Source: an uncultured Lachnospiraceae bacterium
Lineage (GTDB): Bacteria > Bacillota > Clostridia > Lachnospirales > Lachnospiraceae
DNA: 47,281 bases
Assembly (NCBI GenBank): GCA_947566645.1
Contig: CANOKL010000031.1
Location: 1-47,281 of the forward strand
Direction: 5' to 3'
Shown here: positions 8,448 to 17,194 of the stretch, piece after piece
Layout: each line of letters starts with the position of its first letter
Position numbering within the stretch: position 1 is the first letter of the stretch
Made by a program: the position numbers and the translations under genes
Notes under the pieces: model-generated
Told to the model about the DNA's origin: nothing
What the model saw: the letters and a program-made list of their open reading frames with translations, nothing else
Database searches by the model: none

Positions 8448-8984
8448 ATGGCAGCACGATATCGTGCACGTACGGGCAGTCAGGGAAGGCGTGACAGGAT
8501 GGCCGGACAGACATATGTTCATGGAAATGTTGCGGCGAAGCCTGCATACTGGCCGGAAGGACAAAGTGAAGAGCCGCAGTCCGCCGCCAGGGCGAGCAGC
8601 CAGGTGAGGAAGAACCGAAGGAAGGCGCTCTGCATGAATGCCGGTTATGTTATGTTCCTTACACTTGCGGCAGTGCTTGCGCTGGTGATCTGTGTGAACT
8701 ATGTAAAGCTTCAGTCAAAGATTACGAAGCGTTCCGAGAATATTACGGCGCTGCAGGCAGAGCTGGCTGACAGAAAAGAAGAGAATAACACAAGATATAA
8801 TTTTGTGATGGATGCCGTGAATCTGGATGAGATCAGGACAAAGGCACAGAAGGATCTCGGCATGGTATATGCCTCGGAGGATCAGATTGTAGAGTACGAG
8901 AGGCCCTCTGCGGATTATGTAAAGCAGTATGAGGACATACCCGAGGACGGGGTACTTGCCCAGTCAGATAAACATGAGGATTAG
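8448..8984 (+). CDS. ftsL: FtsL-like divisome protein
   Basis: 178 residues from ATG 8448, chosen because AAAGGGG lies 8 nt upstream; a GTG at 8439 is in frame but overlaps that site. It has a basic, disordered cytoplasmic N-terminus, one transmembrane helix (AGYVMFLTLAAVLALVICVNYV) and an extracellular heptad-rich segment (LQSKITKRSENITALQAELADRKEE) of the FtsL/septum formation initiator type, then an acidic tail. FtsL partners DivIB/FtsQ and DivIC in the divisome. Sequence identity in this family is low, so the assignment rests on topology and the position between rsmH and the PBP genes. Confidence 0.83.
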   Translation: MAARYRARTGSQGRRDRMAGQTYVHGNVAAKPAYWPEGQSEEPQSAARASSQVRKNRRKALCMNAGYVMFLTLAAVLALVICVNYVKLQSKITKRSENITALQAELADRKEENNTRYNFVMDAVNLDEIRTKAQKDLGMVYASEDQIVEYERPSADYVKQYEDIPEDGVLAQSDKHED

Positions 8985-8992
8985 ATAGAATT

Positions 8993-10846
8993 ATGGCAGG
9001 AAGAATAAGAAGAAAAAGGCGTAAAATATTCAAAAGAAAATCTACAAAGCTGATGCAGAAAAAGCTAATCATGCTCTTCATGGGTATCGTATTAGCTTTT
9101 GCTGTTTTAGTGGTGAGAATTACTTATATCAATGCATCAAGCGGGGAACGCTATTCGAAGCTGGTGTTGGACCAGCAGCAGTATGGAAGCCGGACGATCC
9201 CCTTTAAGAGGGGGGATATTGTAGACCGCAATGGCTCTAAGCTTGCCACCAGTGCCCGGGTCTATAATGTCATACTGGACAGCAAGGTAATGCTAAGCGA
9301 CGAAAAATATATAGAGCCGACGCTGAATGTGCTATCAGAACTTTTTGAACTTAGCCCGGAGGAGGTAAGGGGCATAGCCCAGGAGAATCCTTCTGCCAGG
9401 TATACTGTTCTTTTAAAAGGAATTGACTATGACAAGGCGAAGGAATTCGAAAAGATCGATGAGGATGATGAAAATCATCCATATGTGAATGGAATATGGC
9501 TGGAAGAGGATTATGTAAGGACGTATCCTTATGGCTCCCTGGCAAGTGATGTGATTGGTTTTACCGTGGACGGCAATGTAGGGAGCAACGGAATCGAAGA
9601 TTCCTATAATTCGGTCTTAAATGGAACAGACGGAAGAGTTTACGGCTACCAGGACAAGGATTCTACTTATGAAAGAACAGTCAAGGAGCCGGAGAATGGG
9701 AATACGGTTGTGTCTACCATAGATCTTCAGGTTCAGAGCATTGTAGAGAAGCATATCCTGGCATTTAATGAGGAGCATCAGAATCAGGCATGGGACGGAG
9801 CAGGAAGCAAGAATACAGCAGTGATTGTTATGAACCCGCAGAATGGGGAGATCCTGGCCGAGGCTTCTTATCCGAACTATGATCTGAATAACCCGAGAGA
9901 TCTGAGTGCATATTATTCAGAAGAGCAGATTAAGAAGATGAAGGATGACAAGAAGCTGGATACCTTGTATTCCCTGTGGAATAATTTCTGTGTCAGCGAG
10001 ACCTTTGAACCAGGCTCTACGATTAAGCCTTTTACCGTGGCAGCAGGGCTGGAGCTCGGGAAGCTGACCGGTGGGGAATCCTATGTCTGCGGCGGTTATG
10101 TTCAGACAGAGGAGTGGAAGATTAAATGTAATAATACGAGCGGCCACGGCACGCAGTCGCTGAAGCAGGCTGTAGAGAATTCCTGCAATGTGGCGCTTAT
10201 GGATATCGGAAATGTGCTGGGGGTAAAGGATACCGTCCGGTATCAGAAGATATTCGGATTCGGGGAATACTGTGGGATTGATCTTCCGGGAGAGGCTGCA
10301 GGACTTCTCTACACAGAGGAGAATATGGATCCGGTCAGTCTGATGACCAATGCATTCGGGCAGAACTTTACGGTAACTATGAACCAGCTTGCAGGTTCCT
10401 TCTGCTCTCTTGTCAATGGCGGTAATTATTATAAGCCCCATGTGGTAAAGCAGATTCAGGATGAGAACGGGAACGTTACAGAGAATAAAAATCCTGTCTT
10501 AATAAAGAAAACCATTTCGAAAGAAACAAGTGATATCATCAAAGATTATATGAGAGGCGTGGTGGAAGAAGGCACAGGATCCACGGCGGCGGTAAAGGGA
10601 TATGACGTAGGCGGGAAGACGGGTACAGCGGAAAAGCTTCCGCGTGATAATGAGAAATACGTATTGTCTTTTATCGGATATGCCCCCCAGGAGAATCCCC
10701 AGGTTGTGGTGTATGTGGCGATTGATGAGGTGAATTCTGCAACTCCGTCAGACGGGAAGCTGGCGCCGGGTCTGGCGGCGGATATTATGAAAGAGATCTT
10801 CCCATACCTTGGAGTGACGAAGGCTTCACAGGAAAAGGAAGAATAA
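8993..10846 (+). CDS. Class B penicillin-binding protein (FtsI/PBP2 type), first of a tandem pair
   Basis: 617 residues. After a basic N-terminus and one TM helix (about 24-47) comes a PBP dimerisation domain with RGDIVDRNGSKLA, then a transpeptidase domain with all three active-site motifs: S342-T-I-K345, S397-C-N399 and K542-T-G544. It crosslinks stem peptides of septal peptidoglycan and is the expected partner of FtsW at 15116. No PASTA domains follow the transpeptidase, unlike Bacillus SpoVD and PBP2B. The gene begins 8 bp after ftsL. It may be the vegetative FtsI, with the next gene a paralogue. Confidence 0.93.
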   Translation: MAGRIRRKRRKIFKRKSTKLMQKKLIMLFMGIVLAFAVLVVRITYINASSGERYSKLVLDQQQYGSRTIPFKRGDIVDRNGSKLATSARVYNVILDSKVMLSDEKYIEPTLNVLSELFELSPEEVRGIAQENPSARYTVLLKGIDYDKAKEFEKIDEDDENHPYVNGIWLEEDYVRTYPYGSLASDVIGFTVDGNVGSNGIEDSYNSVLNGTDGRVYGYQDKDSTYERTVKEPENGNTVVSTIDLQVQSIVEKHILAFNEEHQNQAWDGAGSKNTAVIVMNPQNGEILAEASYPNYDLNNPRDLSAYYSEEQIKKMKDDKKLDTLYSLWNNFCVSETFEPGSTIKPFTVAAGLELGKLTGGESYVCGGYVQTEEWKIKCNNTSGHGTQSLKQAVENSCNVALMDIGNVLGVKDTVRYQKIFGFGEYCGIDLPGEAAGLLYTEENMDPVSLMTNAFGQNFTVTMNQLAGSFCSLVNGGNYYKPHVVKQIQDENGNVTENKNPVLIKKTISKETSDIIKDYMRGVVEEGTGSTAAVKGYDVGGKTGTAEKLPRDNEKYVLSFIGYAPQENPQVVVYVAIDEVNSATPSDGKLAPGLAADIMKEIFPYLGVTKASQEKEE

Positions 10847-10901
10847 CCTCAGAGAAGTCCTAATAAATTATAGAAACGGCTTCTCTGAGGTTTCTATAAT
10901 T
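10847..10901 (+). promoter_or_regulatory. Two mutually exclusive hairpins before the second PBP gene
   Basis: Hairpin 1 is CCTCAGAGAAG (10847-10857) with CTTCTCTGAGG (10880-10890), 11 bp perfect, loop 22 nt. Hairpin 2 is AATTATAGAAAC (10866-10877) with GTTTCTATAATT (10890-10901), 12 bp perfect, loop 12 nt, ending flush against the ATG at 10902. Both use G10890, and with no linker between the 3' arms a combined pseudoknot is sterically implausible. The only Shine-Dalgarno-like bases (GAGG, 10887-10890) are buried in hairpin 1 and largely in the loop of hairpin 2. Function as a translational switch or attenuator is inference. Confidence 0.6.
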
Positions 10902-12626
10902 ATGAAGAATAAAACATATAATAAGAAGAAGATGCTTGTTGTATTCGTCTGTGCAGTGGCTGTCATCCTGGGACTTGTGGGAAGACTTATCTATCTGATG
11001 GTTTTTGATGCAGAGTATTATCAGAAGAAGGCAGAGGATCTGCACGAGAGGGAGCGTAAGATCAAGGCAGCGAGGGGAGAGATTGTGGATGTAAACGGAA
11101 CGGTGCTGGCTACGAATAAGACGGTCTGCACCATATCAGTTATCCACAGCCAGATCACAGATCCGGACAGAGTCGTGGCAGAGCTTTCCAGAATACTTGA
11201 GATGGATGAGGAGGAAGTCAGAAAACGGGTAGAGAAGGTATCCTCCATGGAACGCATCAAGACGAATGTGGAGAAAGAGACAGGGGACGCTATCCGGAAT
11301 CTGGAGCTTGACGGAGTAAAGGTAGATGAGGATTTCCGGCGTTATTATCCATATAATGAGCTTGCGTCAAAGGTTCTTGGATTCACAGGGGGAGATAACC
11401 AGGGGATCATCGGCCTGGAAGTGAAATACGAGGATTATCTGAGGGGAACCAATGGTACGATTCTTACGACTACAGATGCAAGAGGTGTAGAACTTGACGG
11501 GGTGGCGGAAGACCGGGTTGAGCCGGTGGCAGGAAACTCCCTCCAGATTAGCATTGACTACAATATTCAGATGTACGCCCAGCAGATGGCAGAGAAGGTC
11601 ATGGAGGAAAAGCAGGCAGATAAGGTGGCGATCCTGCTTATGAATCCGAAAAACGGCGAGATCATCGCCATGGTGAATGTGCCGGAATTCAATCTGAATG
11701 AGCCTTTCACCTTGAATACGGGTGTGGATGGGGATTCTCTTTCTGATGAAAAGAAGCAGGATGCCCTGAATCAGATGTGGAGGAATGGCTGCATTAATGA
11801 TACTTATGAGCCTGGCTCTACTTTTAAGGTAATTACTGCATCTGCATGCCTGGAGGAGGGAGTAGTATCTCTGACAGACCAGTTCAGCTGCCCCGGGTAC
11901 CGGATTGTGGATGACCGGAAGATCCGCTGCCACAAGGTAGGCGGGCATGGGGCAGAAACCTTTGTCCAGGGAATTCAGAATTCCTGTAATCCGGTATTCA
12001 TAGAGATCGGGCTGCGTCTCGGTGTAAAAAAGTTTTGTGATTATTTCAGACAGTTTGGCCTTATGGGCATGACAGGCGTGGATCTTCCGGGGGAAGCAGC
12101 AACTATTATGCATAAGGAAGAGAATATCGGGCAGGTGGAGCTGGCAACCATAAGCTTCGGACAGTCCTTCCAGGTGACTCCCATGCAGATGGCGGCAACG
12201 ATGAGCTCCCTGGTAAACGGGGGGACGAGGGTAACACCTCACTTTGGCGTGCGCGTGCTTGACAAGGAGGGGAAAGAGGTGGAGAAATTTTCCTATAAGG
12301 AAGGAAAACGGATTATTTCAAAAGAAACTTCTGAGACGATGCAGAAACTTCTGGAAAGTGTTGTGGCAGAAGGCTCCGGGAAGAATGCTTTTATTGAAGG
12401 CTATCACATAGGCGGAAAGACTGCAACATCCCAGACGCTTCCGAGAAGTGCCAATAAGTACATCTCCTCTTTTATCGGATTTGCCCCCGCAGATGATCCA
12501 CAGGTGCTGGGAATGTGTGTGATCTACAACCCCCAGGGAATCTATTACGGGGGAACCATCGCCGCACCAGTGGTCAGAGATATTTTTGAAAATATATTCC
12601 CCTATCTGGGCATTGAAAAAGACTAA
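10902..12626 (+). CDS. Class B penicillin-binding protein, second of the pair, with KTA in place of KTG
   Basis: 574 residues: TM helix about 11-34, PBP dimerisation domain (ARGEIVDVNGTVLA), transpeptidase domain with S306-T-F-K309 and S361-C-N363. The third motif reads K506-T-A508-T-S-Q where KTG is usual; the preceding gene has the standard KTGTAE. Adjacent conserved segments (VDLPGEAA, GGTIAAPVVRDIF) support a folded SpoVD/PBP2-like enzyme. A role in spore cortex (SpoVD) or a modified beta-lactam response are possibilities, not shown. There is no PASTA domain. Its ATG abuts the alternative hairpins at 10847-10901, so expression is probably set apart from the first PBP gene. Confidence 0.9.
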   Translation: MKNKTYNKKKMLVVFVCAVAVILGLVGRLIYLMVFDAEYYQKKAEDLHERERKIKAARGEIVDVNGTVLATNKTVCTISVIHSQITDPDRVVAELSRILEMDEEEVRKRVEKVSSMERIKTNVEKETGDAIRNLELDGVKVDEDFRRYYPYNELASKVLGFTGGDNQGIIGLEVKYEDYLRGTNGTILTTTDARGVELDGVAEDRVEPVAGNSLQISIDYNIQMYAQQMAEKVMEEKQADKVAILLMNPKNGEIIAMVNVPEFNLNEPFTLNTGVDGDSLSDEKKQDALNQMWRNGCINDTYEPGSTFKVITASACLEEGVVSLTDQFSCPGYRIVDDRKIRCHKVGGHGAETFVQGIQNSCNPVFIEIGLRLGVKKFCDYFRQFGLMGMTGVDLPGEAATIMHKEENIGQVELATISFGQSFQVTPMQMAATMSSLVNGGTRVTPHFGVRVLDKEGKEVEKFSYKEGKRIISKETSETMQKLLESVVAEGSGKNAFIEGYHIGGKTATSQTLPRSANKYISSFIGFAPADDPQVLGMCVIYNPQGIYYGGTIAAPVVRDIFENIFPYLGIEKD

Positions 12627-12641
12627 AAAATAAAGTATACT
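12613..12641 (+). promoter_or_regulatory. Internal SigA-type promoter before mraY
   Basis: TTGAAA, exactly 17 bp, TATACT. The -35 lies within the last codons of the second PBP gene and the -10 just after its stop. It could supply mraY-murD-ftsW independently of the mraZ promoter. Confidence 0.6.
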
Positions 12642-12676
12642 ATGATAAGCTAACAAAAGAGGCAAAGAGGTGGATT

Positions 12677-13633
12677 ATGGATTATACAGTATTTATTCCG
12701 GTGATTATTGCATTTGTATTAAGTGTTGTGATGGGGCCGGTGATTATTCCAGTGTTAAGAAGGCTTAAGATGGGGCAGACAGAACGTGAGGAAGGCGTAA
12801 AGTCCCATCTTAAGAAGGCAGGTACGCCCACCATGGGAGGTGTGATCATCCTGCTTAGCGTAGTGGTAACATCTGTGTTTTATATTCGTGATTATCCGAA
12901 GATTATCCCGATTCTGTTCGTGACTCTCGGGTTCGGGCTGATCGGATTTTTAGATGACTATCTCAAGGTGGTTCTGAAGCGTTCGGACGGTCTGTTCCCC
13001 TTGCAGAAGATGGCGCTTCAGATTGTAGTGACGGCAATCTTCGCCTTTTATCTCGTCAGGTTTACAGATGTACCTCTGGCTATGCTGATTCCCTTCTCCG
13101 GCGGGAAATATCTGGACATCGGGTGGCTTGCCATCCCCCTTCTCTTTTTCGCGGTGATCGGGACCGTGAACGGTACGAATTTTACCGATGGGTTAGACGG
13201 GCTGGCATCCAGTGTTACGGTGCTGGTAGCCACCTTCTTTACAGTGGTGGCAATTGGGACAAAGAGCGGTATTGAGCCGGTGACCTGTGCAGTGGTGGGT
13301 GCGCTTCTGGGATTCCTTTTGTTTAATGTGTATCCTGCAAGTGTATTTATGGGAGATACGGGCTCCCTTGCCCTTGGCGGATTCGTGGCGTCAACAGCAT
13401 ATATGCTTCAGATGCCGGTGTTTATTCTGATTGTGGGCCTGATTTATCTGGTGGAGGTGTTGTCTGTTATGATACAGGTCACATATTTTAAGAAGACAGG
13501 CGGAAAGAGAATCTTTAAGATGGCGCCGATCCATCATCACTTTGAGCTGTGCGGATGGTCAGAGACGAGAGTAGTTGCCGTGTTTTCCATTATTACGGCG
13601 ATTCTCTGCCTGATTGCACTGATGGCAATGTAG
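12677..13633 (+). CDS. mraY: Phospho-N-acetylmuramoyl-pentapeptide-transferase MraY
   Basis: 318 residues, about ten transmembrane helices. It attaches phospho-MurNAc-pentapeptide to undecaprenyl phosphate, giving lipid I. Conserved cytoplasmic motifs are visible: KAGTPTMGG, GFLDDYLKVV (aspartate pair), NGTNFTDGLDGLA, GDTGSLALGG and the C-terminal FKMAPIHHHFELCGWSE with the histidine triplet. The length is at the short end of the family (320-360) but complete. ATG follows AAAGAGGTGG. The downstream murG that usually makes lipid II is not in this cluster. Confidence 0.97.
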   Translation: MDYTVFIPVIIAFVLSVVMGPVIIPVLRRLKMGQTEREEGVKSHLKKAGTPTMGGVIILLSVVVTSVFYIRDYPKIIPILFVTLGFGLIGFLDDYLKVVLKRSDGLFPLQKMALQIVVTAIFAFYLVRFTDVPLAMLIPFSGGKYLDIGWLAIPLLFFAVIGTVNGTNFTDGLDGLASSVTVLVATFFTVVAIGTKSGIEPVTCAVVGALLGFLLFNVYPASVFMGDTGSLALGGFVASTAYMLQMPVFILIVGLIYLVEVLSVMIQVTYFKKTGGKRIFKMAPIHHHFELCGWSETRVVAVFSIITAILCLIALMAM

Positions 13634-13744
13634 AAAAGATAAATGTAGAAAAGATGAATGTAGTAACACACTTTAGGGCAGCAGCACGTTTTAGGAGCGT
13701 TTACTGCATGCAGCTGCAGAAATACGTAATCCAGGAGGAAGGAT

Positions 13745-15100
13745 ATGGAAGTGACAGGAAGAAAGGTGCTTGTATTCGGAGCCGGTATCAGCGGAATCGG
13801 GGCGGTCAGGCTTCTTAAGGAACAAAAGGCAGAGGTTGTTCTTTATGACGGAAATGAACAGCTTGATACCGGAAAGGTAAAGAACCAGCTTGGAGAATAT
13901 AAGGACATACAGATTGTGGCAGGGGCATTCCCTGAGGAGGAGCTTGACAGCCTGCAGCTTGTTGTGCTAAGCCCGGGGGTTCCGACGGATCTTTTGGTGA
14001 TAAAAAGGATGCATGAGAAGAACATACCGGTTGTGGGGGAAGTGGAGCTTGCCTATGAATACGGGAAGGGCGATGTCCTCGCTATTACCGGGACGAACGG
14101 GAAGACAACGACAACAACGCTTCTTGGTGAGATTATGAAGGATTACCGGGGAGAAGATGTGTTTGTGGTCGGGAACATAGGGAATCCGTATACAGTTGCG
14201 GCAGGACAGATGAAGGAGAGTTCTATTGCAGTTGCAGAGATGAGCAGCTTCCAGTTAGAGAGTATCAGAGACTTCCGGCCCAAGGTAAGTGCGATCTTAA
14301 ATTATACGCCGGATCACTTGAACCGGCATCATACAATGGAGGCCTATATTGCTGCAAAGGAAAACATTGCCCGTAATCAGAGGGAGGGGGATTTCTGCAT
14401 TTTGAATTATGAAGAAGAAATTATGCGGGAATTCGCAAAGAATCTGAAGTGTCAGGTTCTATATTTCAGCAGCCGGCGTAAACTAGAAAGAGGCATCTAT
14501 CTTGACGGGGAAAAGATCGTTTATAAAAACCCGGAAGAGATTCTTGTGTGCAGGACCGGCGACCTTCAGATTCTCGGAATGCACAATTATGAAAATGTAA
14601 TGGCAGCGGTTATGATGGCGGCTGTGTACGGCGTACCGATGGACCAGATCCGAAAGACGGTGCTTGCGTTTCGGGGTGTGGAGCACCGGATTGAGTATGT
14701 TACGGAAAAGCGTGGCGTGGTGTACTATAATGATTCTAAGGGAACGAATCCGGATGCGGCAATTAAGGGAATCCAGGCGATGAACCGCCCGACCGTGCTT
14801 CTTGGCGGCGGCTATGATAAGGAGTCAGAGTATACGGAGTGGATCAGAAGCTTTGACGGGAAGGTGAAGAAGCTAATTCTTATGGGCGCGACCAGGGAGA
14901 AGATCGCGGCTGATGCTGAAAAATGCGGTTTTCATGAGTATGTATATTCTGATACATTCGAGGAGGCAGTCCGTATGGCGGCAGAGGAGGCAGTACCGGG
15001 GGATGCGGTGCTGTTATCTCCGGCATGTGCAAGCTGGGGCATGTTCCCTAATTATGAGGTACGTGGAGAGAAGTTTAAAGAAATTGTAAATTCCTTATAA
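13745..15100 (+). CDS. murD: UDP-N-acetylmuramoyl-alanine--D-glutamate ligase MurD
   Basis: 451 residues, typical of the family. It adds D-glutamate to UDP-MurNAc-L-Ala using ATP in the cytoplasm. There is an N-terminal Rossmann-like domain (LVFGAGISGIGAVRLL), a central Mur ligase domain with the P-loop ITGTNGKTTTTTLLGEI, AEMSSFQLESI and NYTPDHLNRH, then the C-terminal domain with EHRIEYV, YNDSKGTNPDA, LLGGGYDK and LLSPACASWGMF. ATG follows CAGGAGGAAGG. The 111-bp gap after mraY shows no clear promoter or terminator. ftsW begins immediately after its stop. Confidence 0.97.
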   Translation: MEVTGRKVLVFGAGISGIGAVRLLKEQKAEVVLYDGNEQLDTGKVKNQLGEYKDIQIVAGAFPEEELDSLQLVVLSPGVPTDLLVIKRMHEKNIPVVGEVELAYEYGKGDVLAITGTNGKTTTTTLLGEIMKDYRGEDVFVVGNIGNPYTVAAGQMKESSIAVAEMSSFQLESIRDFRPKVSAILNYTPDHLNRHHTMEAYIAAKENIARNQREGDFCILNYEEEIMREFAKNLKCQVLYFSSRRKLERGIYLDGEKIVYKNPEEILVCRTGDLQILGMHNYENVMAAVMMAAVYGVPMDQIRKTVLAFRGVEHRIEYVTEKRGVVYYNDSKGTNPDAAIKGIQAMNRPTVLLGGGYDKESEYTEWIRSFDGKVKKLILMGATREKIAADAEKCGFHEYVYSDTFEEAVRMAAEEAVPGDAVLLSPACASWGMFPNYEVRGEKFKEIVNSL

Positions 15101-15115
15101 GGAGTGCATAAAAGA

Positions 15116-16195
15116 TTGAGTAAGCAAAAAAAAGGAAGATATGACTACACACTTCTTACCGCGCTGGGACTTCTGATTATTATGGGTCTCGTGATTTTAT
15201 ACAGTACAAGTACTTATAACGGAGAGATTAAGTTCCATGATTCATTTTACTACCTGAAGAAACAGATCTTTGCTACCAGCCTTGGAATTGCATGTATGTT
15301 TTTTGTGGCAGAGATGGATTACCATGTGTGGAAATCCGTTGCCTTCCTGGGATATCTGATTGCTGTGGTTTTGTCTCTTGCGGTTATGTTCGTAGGAGAG
15401 GAGTATAACGGGTCCAAAAGATGGCTGTCTTTGGGCCCTCTTTCTTTTCAGCCTTCAGAGTTTGCAAAGGTGGCGGTAATCCTGTTTCTGGCAGTGCTTG
15501 TGACAAACAGGGCAAAAGATATGGGGAAGATGAAGACAATGTTCCTGATTATGGTATCCATCCTTCCCATCGTCGGACTTGTGGGTGCAAGTAACCTAAG
15601 CACAGCCATCATTATACTTGGCATTGGAGTGGTCCTTGTGTTTGTGGCCAGCCCGAAATACGGGCAGTTTATTGTAATGGGGGCTCTTGGCATTGGATTT
15701 ATGACAGTCTTTCTGGCACTGGAGAGCTATCGTCTGGAGCGTCTGGAGATATGGCGGAATCCGGAAAATTTTGAAAAGGGCTACCAGACGCTCCAGGGTC
15801 TCTATGCCATAGGTTCCGGAGGGCTGTTCGGGAGGGGGCTTGGAGCAAGTGTACAGAAGCTGGGGTTTGTTCCAGAGGCACAGAATGATATGATTTTTTC
15901 CATTGTCTGTGAGGAGCTTGGCCTCTTTGGCGCAGGCTTTCTGATGATCCTTTTCCTAATTCTGATCTGGCGGTTTTTTATCATTGCCACCCGGGCAAAG
16001 GATCTTTTTGGAGCCCTGATTGCGTCAGGAGCCATGGCGCATATGATGATACAGGTGATTCTGAATATAGCGGTGGTCACGAATACCATTCCCAATACGG
16101 GAATCACGCTGCCCTTCGTCAGCTACGGAGGAACCTCAGTCGTATTTCTTCTAATTGAAATGGGGCTTGTCTTAAGTGTATCAAGAATGGTATAA
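15116..16195 (+). CDS. ftsW: FtsW, septal peptidoglycan polymerase (TTG start)
   Basis: 359 residues from TTG 15116. An in-frame GTG at 15104 overlaps the only ribosome binding site (AAGGAG, 15099-15104), so the TTG 11 nt further on is preferred. It is a SEDS protein with LVILYSTSTYNG, GSKRWLSLGPLSFQPSEFAKVA, GYQTLQGLYAIGSGGLFGRGLG, PEAQNDMIFSIVCEELG and GITLPFVSYGGTS. It polymerises lipid II at the septum with a class B PBP encoded upstream. It is coupled to murD (15 bp between stop and start). A second SEDS paralogue is at 4171. Confidence 0.93.
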   Translation: MSKQKKGRYDYTLLTALGLLIIMGLVILYSTSTYNGEIKFHDSFYYLKKQIFATSLGIACMFFVAEMDYHVWKSVAFLGYLIAVVLSLAVMFVGEEYNGSKRWLSLGPLSFQPSEFAKVAVILFLAVLVTNRAKDMGKMKTMFLIMVSILPIVGLVGASNLSTAIIILGIGVVLVFVASPKYGQFIVMGALGIGFMTVFLALESYRLERLEIWRNPENFEKGYQTLQGLYAIGSGGLFGRGLGASVQKLGFVPEAQNDMIFSIVCEELGLFGAGFLMILFLILIWRFFIIATRAKDLFGALIASGAMAHMMIQVILNIAVVTNTIPNTGITLPFVSYGGTSVVFLLIEMGLVLSVSRMV

Positions 16196-16291
16196 TACAG
16201 ATGATGCAGGAGTTTCATTGCCAGAGGCAATTTGAAATGGAGCGGACAGTTGCTGATATAGCCATCCGTTCTGGGGACAGGGGGAGTATGG

Positions 16292-17062
16292 ATGGCGAGG
16301 GAAGGATATCCTTACGGGGAGCAGCCCCGCAGAAGAAAGAAAAAGGGACATAAGCTTTATGCATTTATTGTGCTACTGCTCGGGTTATTGATTATAGTGT
16401 TTACGGTGCTTCTGCTGTTTCATATTCAGCGGATTGAGATCAGCGGGAATACCTACTGCCCGGATGAGCAGATTGCGGAGACGATACAGAGTGACAAGTA
16501 TTCGGTGAACAGCATCTATGTCTGTGCCAGATATGTCCTTGGTTACGGGCAGAATCTTCCGTGTATTGAGAGTATGCGCGTCCGGATGGGACCGCCCTGG
16601 GTAGTTAAGGTGGAGGTGAAGGAAAAGCAGATTGTAGGGTATCTGCCTGAGGGAGACAGCTATGCATATTTTGATAAGGAAGGACTGATTGTCAGCAAGG
16701 ATAAGAAGCACATAAAGGGAATCCCCAGGGTAGAAGGGATTGATGCGGGCGATACCGGGCTGTACAGCCAGATCGAGAGTGGGAATTCCAGGCTGTTTGG
16801 AGAGATTCTTGAGGCGTCGCAGGAGTTGAGGAAGTATCAGATGCCGATCGAAAAAATTGTGTGTAAAAACAACAGAATATACATATATGTTGAAAAAATA
16901 TGTGTATCAGTCGGGAATAATGTGACTTCGGAAAAGATTGCACAGATTGCTCCGATTATTGAGGAGCTGGAAGGGAAGGAAGGAACCCTGCACCTGGAGA
17001 ATTATGCCGAGGGGCGGGAAACCATTACCTTTGATATTGGCGAAAAAACCGAAGAAAATTAA
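16292..17062 (+). CDS. ftsQ: FtsQ/DivIB-type division protein
   Basis: 256 residues: a basic cytoplasmic tail (YGEQPRRRKKKGHK), one TM helix (about 23-46), a POTRA domain beginning RIEISGNTYCPDEQIAETIQ, then the FtsQ beta domain (PPWVVKVEVKEKQIVGYLP, YAYFDKEGLIV). FtsQ/DivIB joins FtsL and DivIC in the divisome and controls activation of FtsW-FtsI. Identity in this family is low, but the domain order and the position between ftsW and ftsZ agree. ATG 16292 follows GGGGGAG; another ATG four bases earlier is out of frame. The 96-bp gap before it has a small hairpin (ATTGCC-AGA-GGCAAT) and no gene. Confidence 0.88.
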   Translation: MAREGYPYGEQPRRRKKKGHKLYAFIVLLLGLLIIVFTVLLLFHIQRIEISGNTYCPDEQIAETIQSDKYSVNSIYVCARYVLGYGQNLPCIESMRVRMGPPWVVKVEVKEKQIVGYLPEGDSYAYFDKEGLIVSKDKKHIKGIPRVEGIDAGDTGLYSQIESGNSRLFGEILEASQELRKYQMPIEKIVCKNNRIYIYVEKICVSVGNNVTSEKIAQIAPIIEELEGKEGTLHLENYAEGRETITFDIGEKTEEN

Positions 17063-17081
17063 GAAAAATGGACGAATTCTA

Positions 17082-17110
17082 TTGATATTTTGGACAAAAG
17101 TCTATATTAT
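17082..17110 (+). promoter_or_regulatory. Likely ftsZ promoter
   Basis: TTGATA, 17 bp, TATTAT, starting 20 bp after ftsQ, in an AT-rich run with several overlapping -10-like words (TATATT, TATAGT). It leaves a leader of about 75 nt before the TTG start of ftsZ. The in-frame upstream ORF (from 17090) overlaps the promoter and is unlikely to be coding. Confidence 0.5.
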
Positions 17111-17194
17111 ATAGTATATATGGCGGAGAGCGTGCATCTTCCGGTACATGGGATGTATGAGTATATAATAAGGATAACAAAGGAGGAGAAACCC

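Noticed and set aside
10847..10895. Simple intrinsic terminator between the PBP genes
   Set aside because: The stem is followed only by TTTCT, and a second overlapping perfect stem plus the gene start point to a different role; weak termination cannot be excluded.
11367..12242. Long open frame on the minus strand inside the second PBP gene
   Set aside because: Composition is that of an antisense shadow (many Cys/His/Ile/Leu, no domain), there is no ribosome site, and it lies opposite a clear family member.
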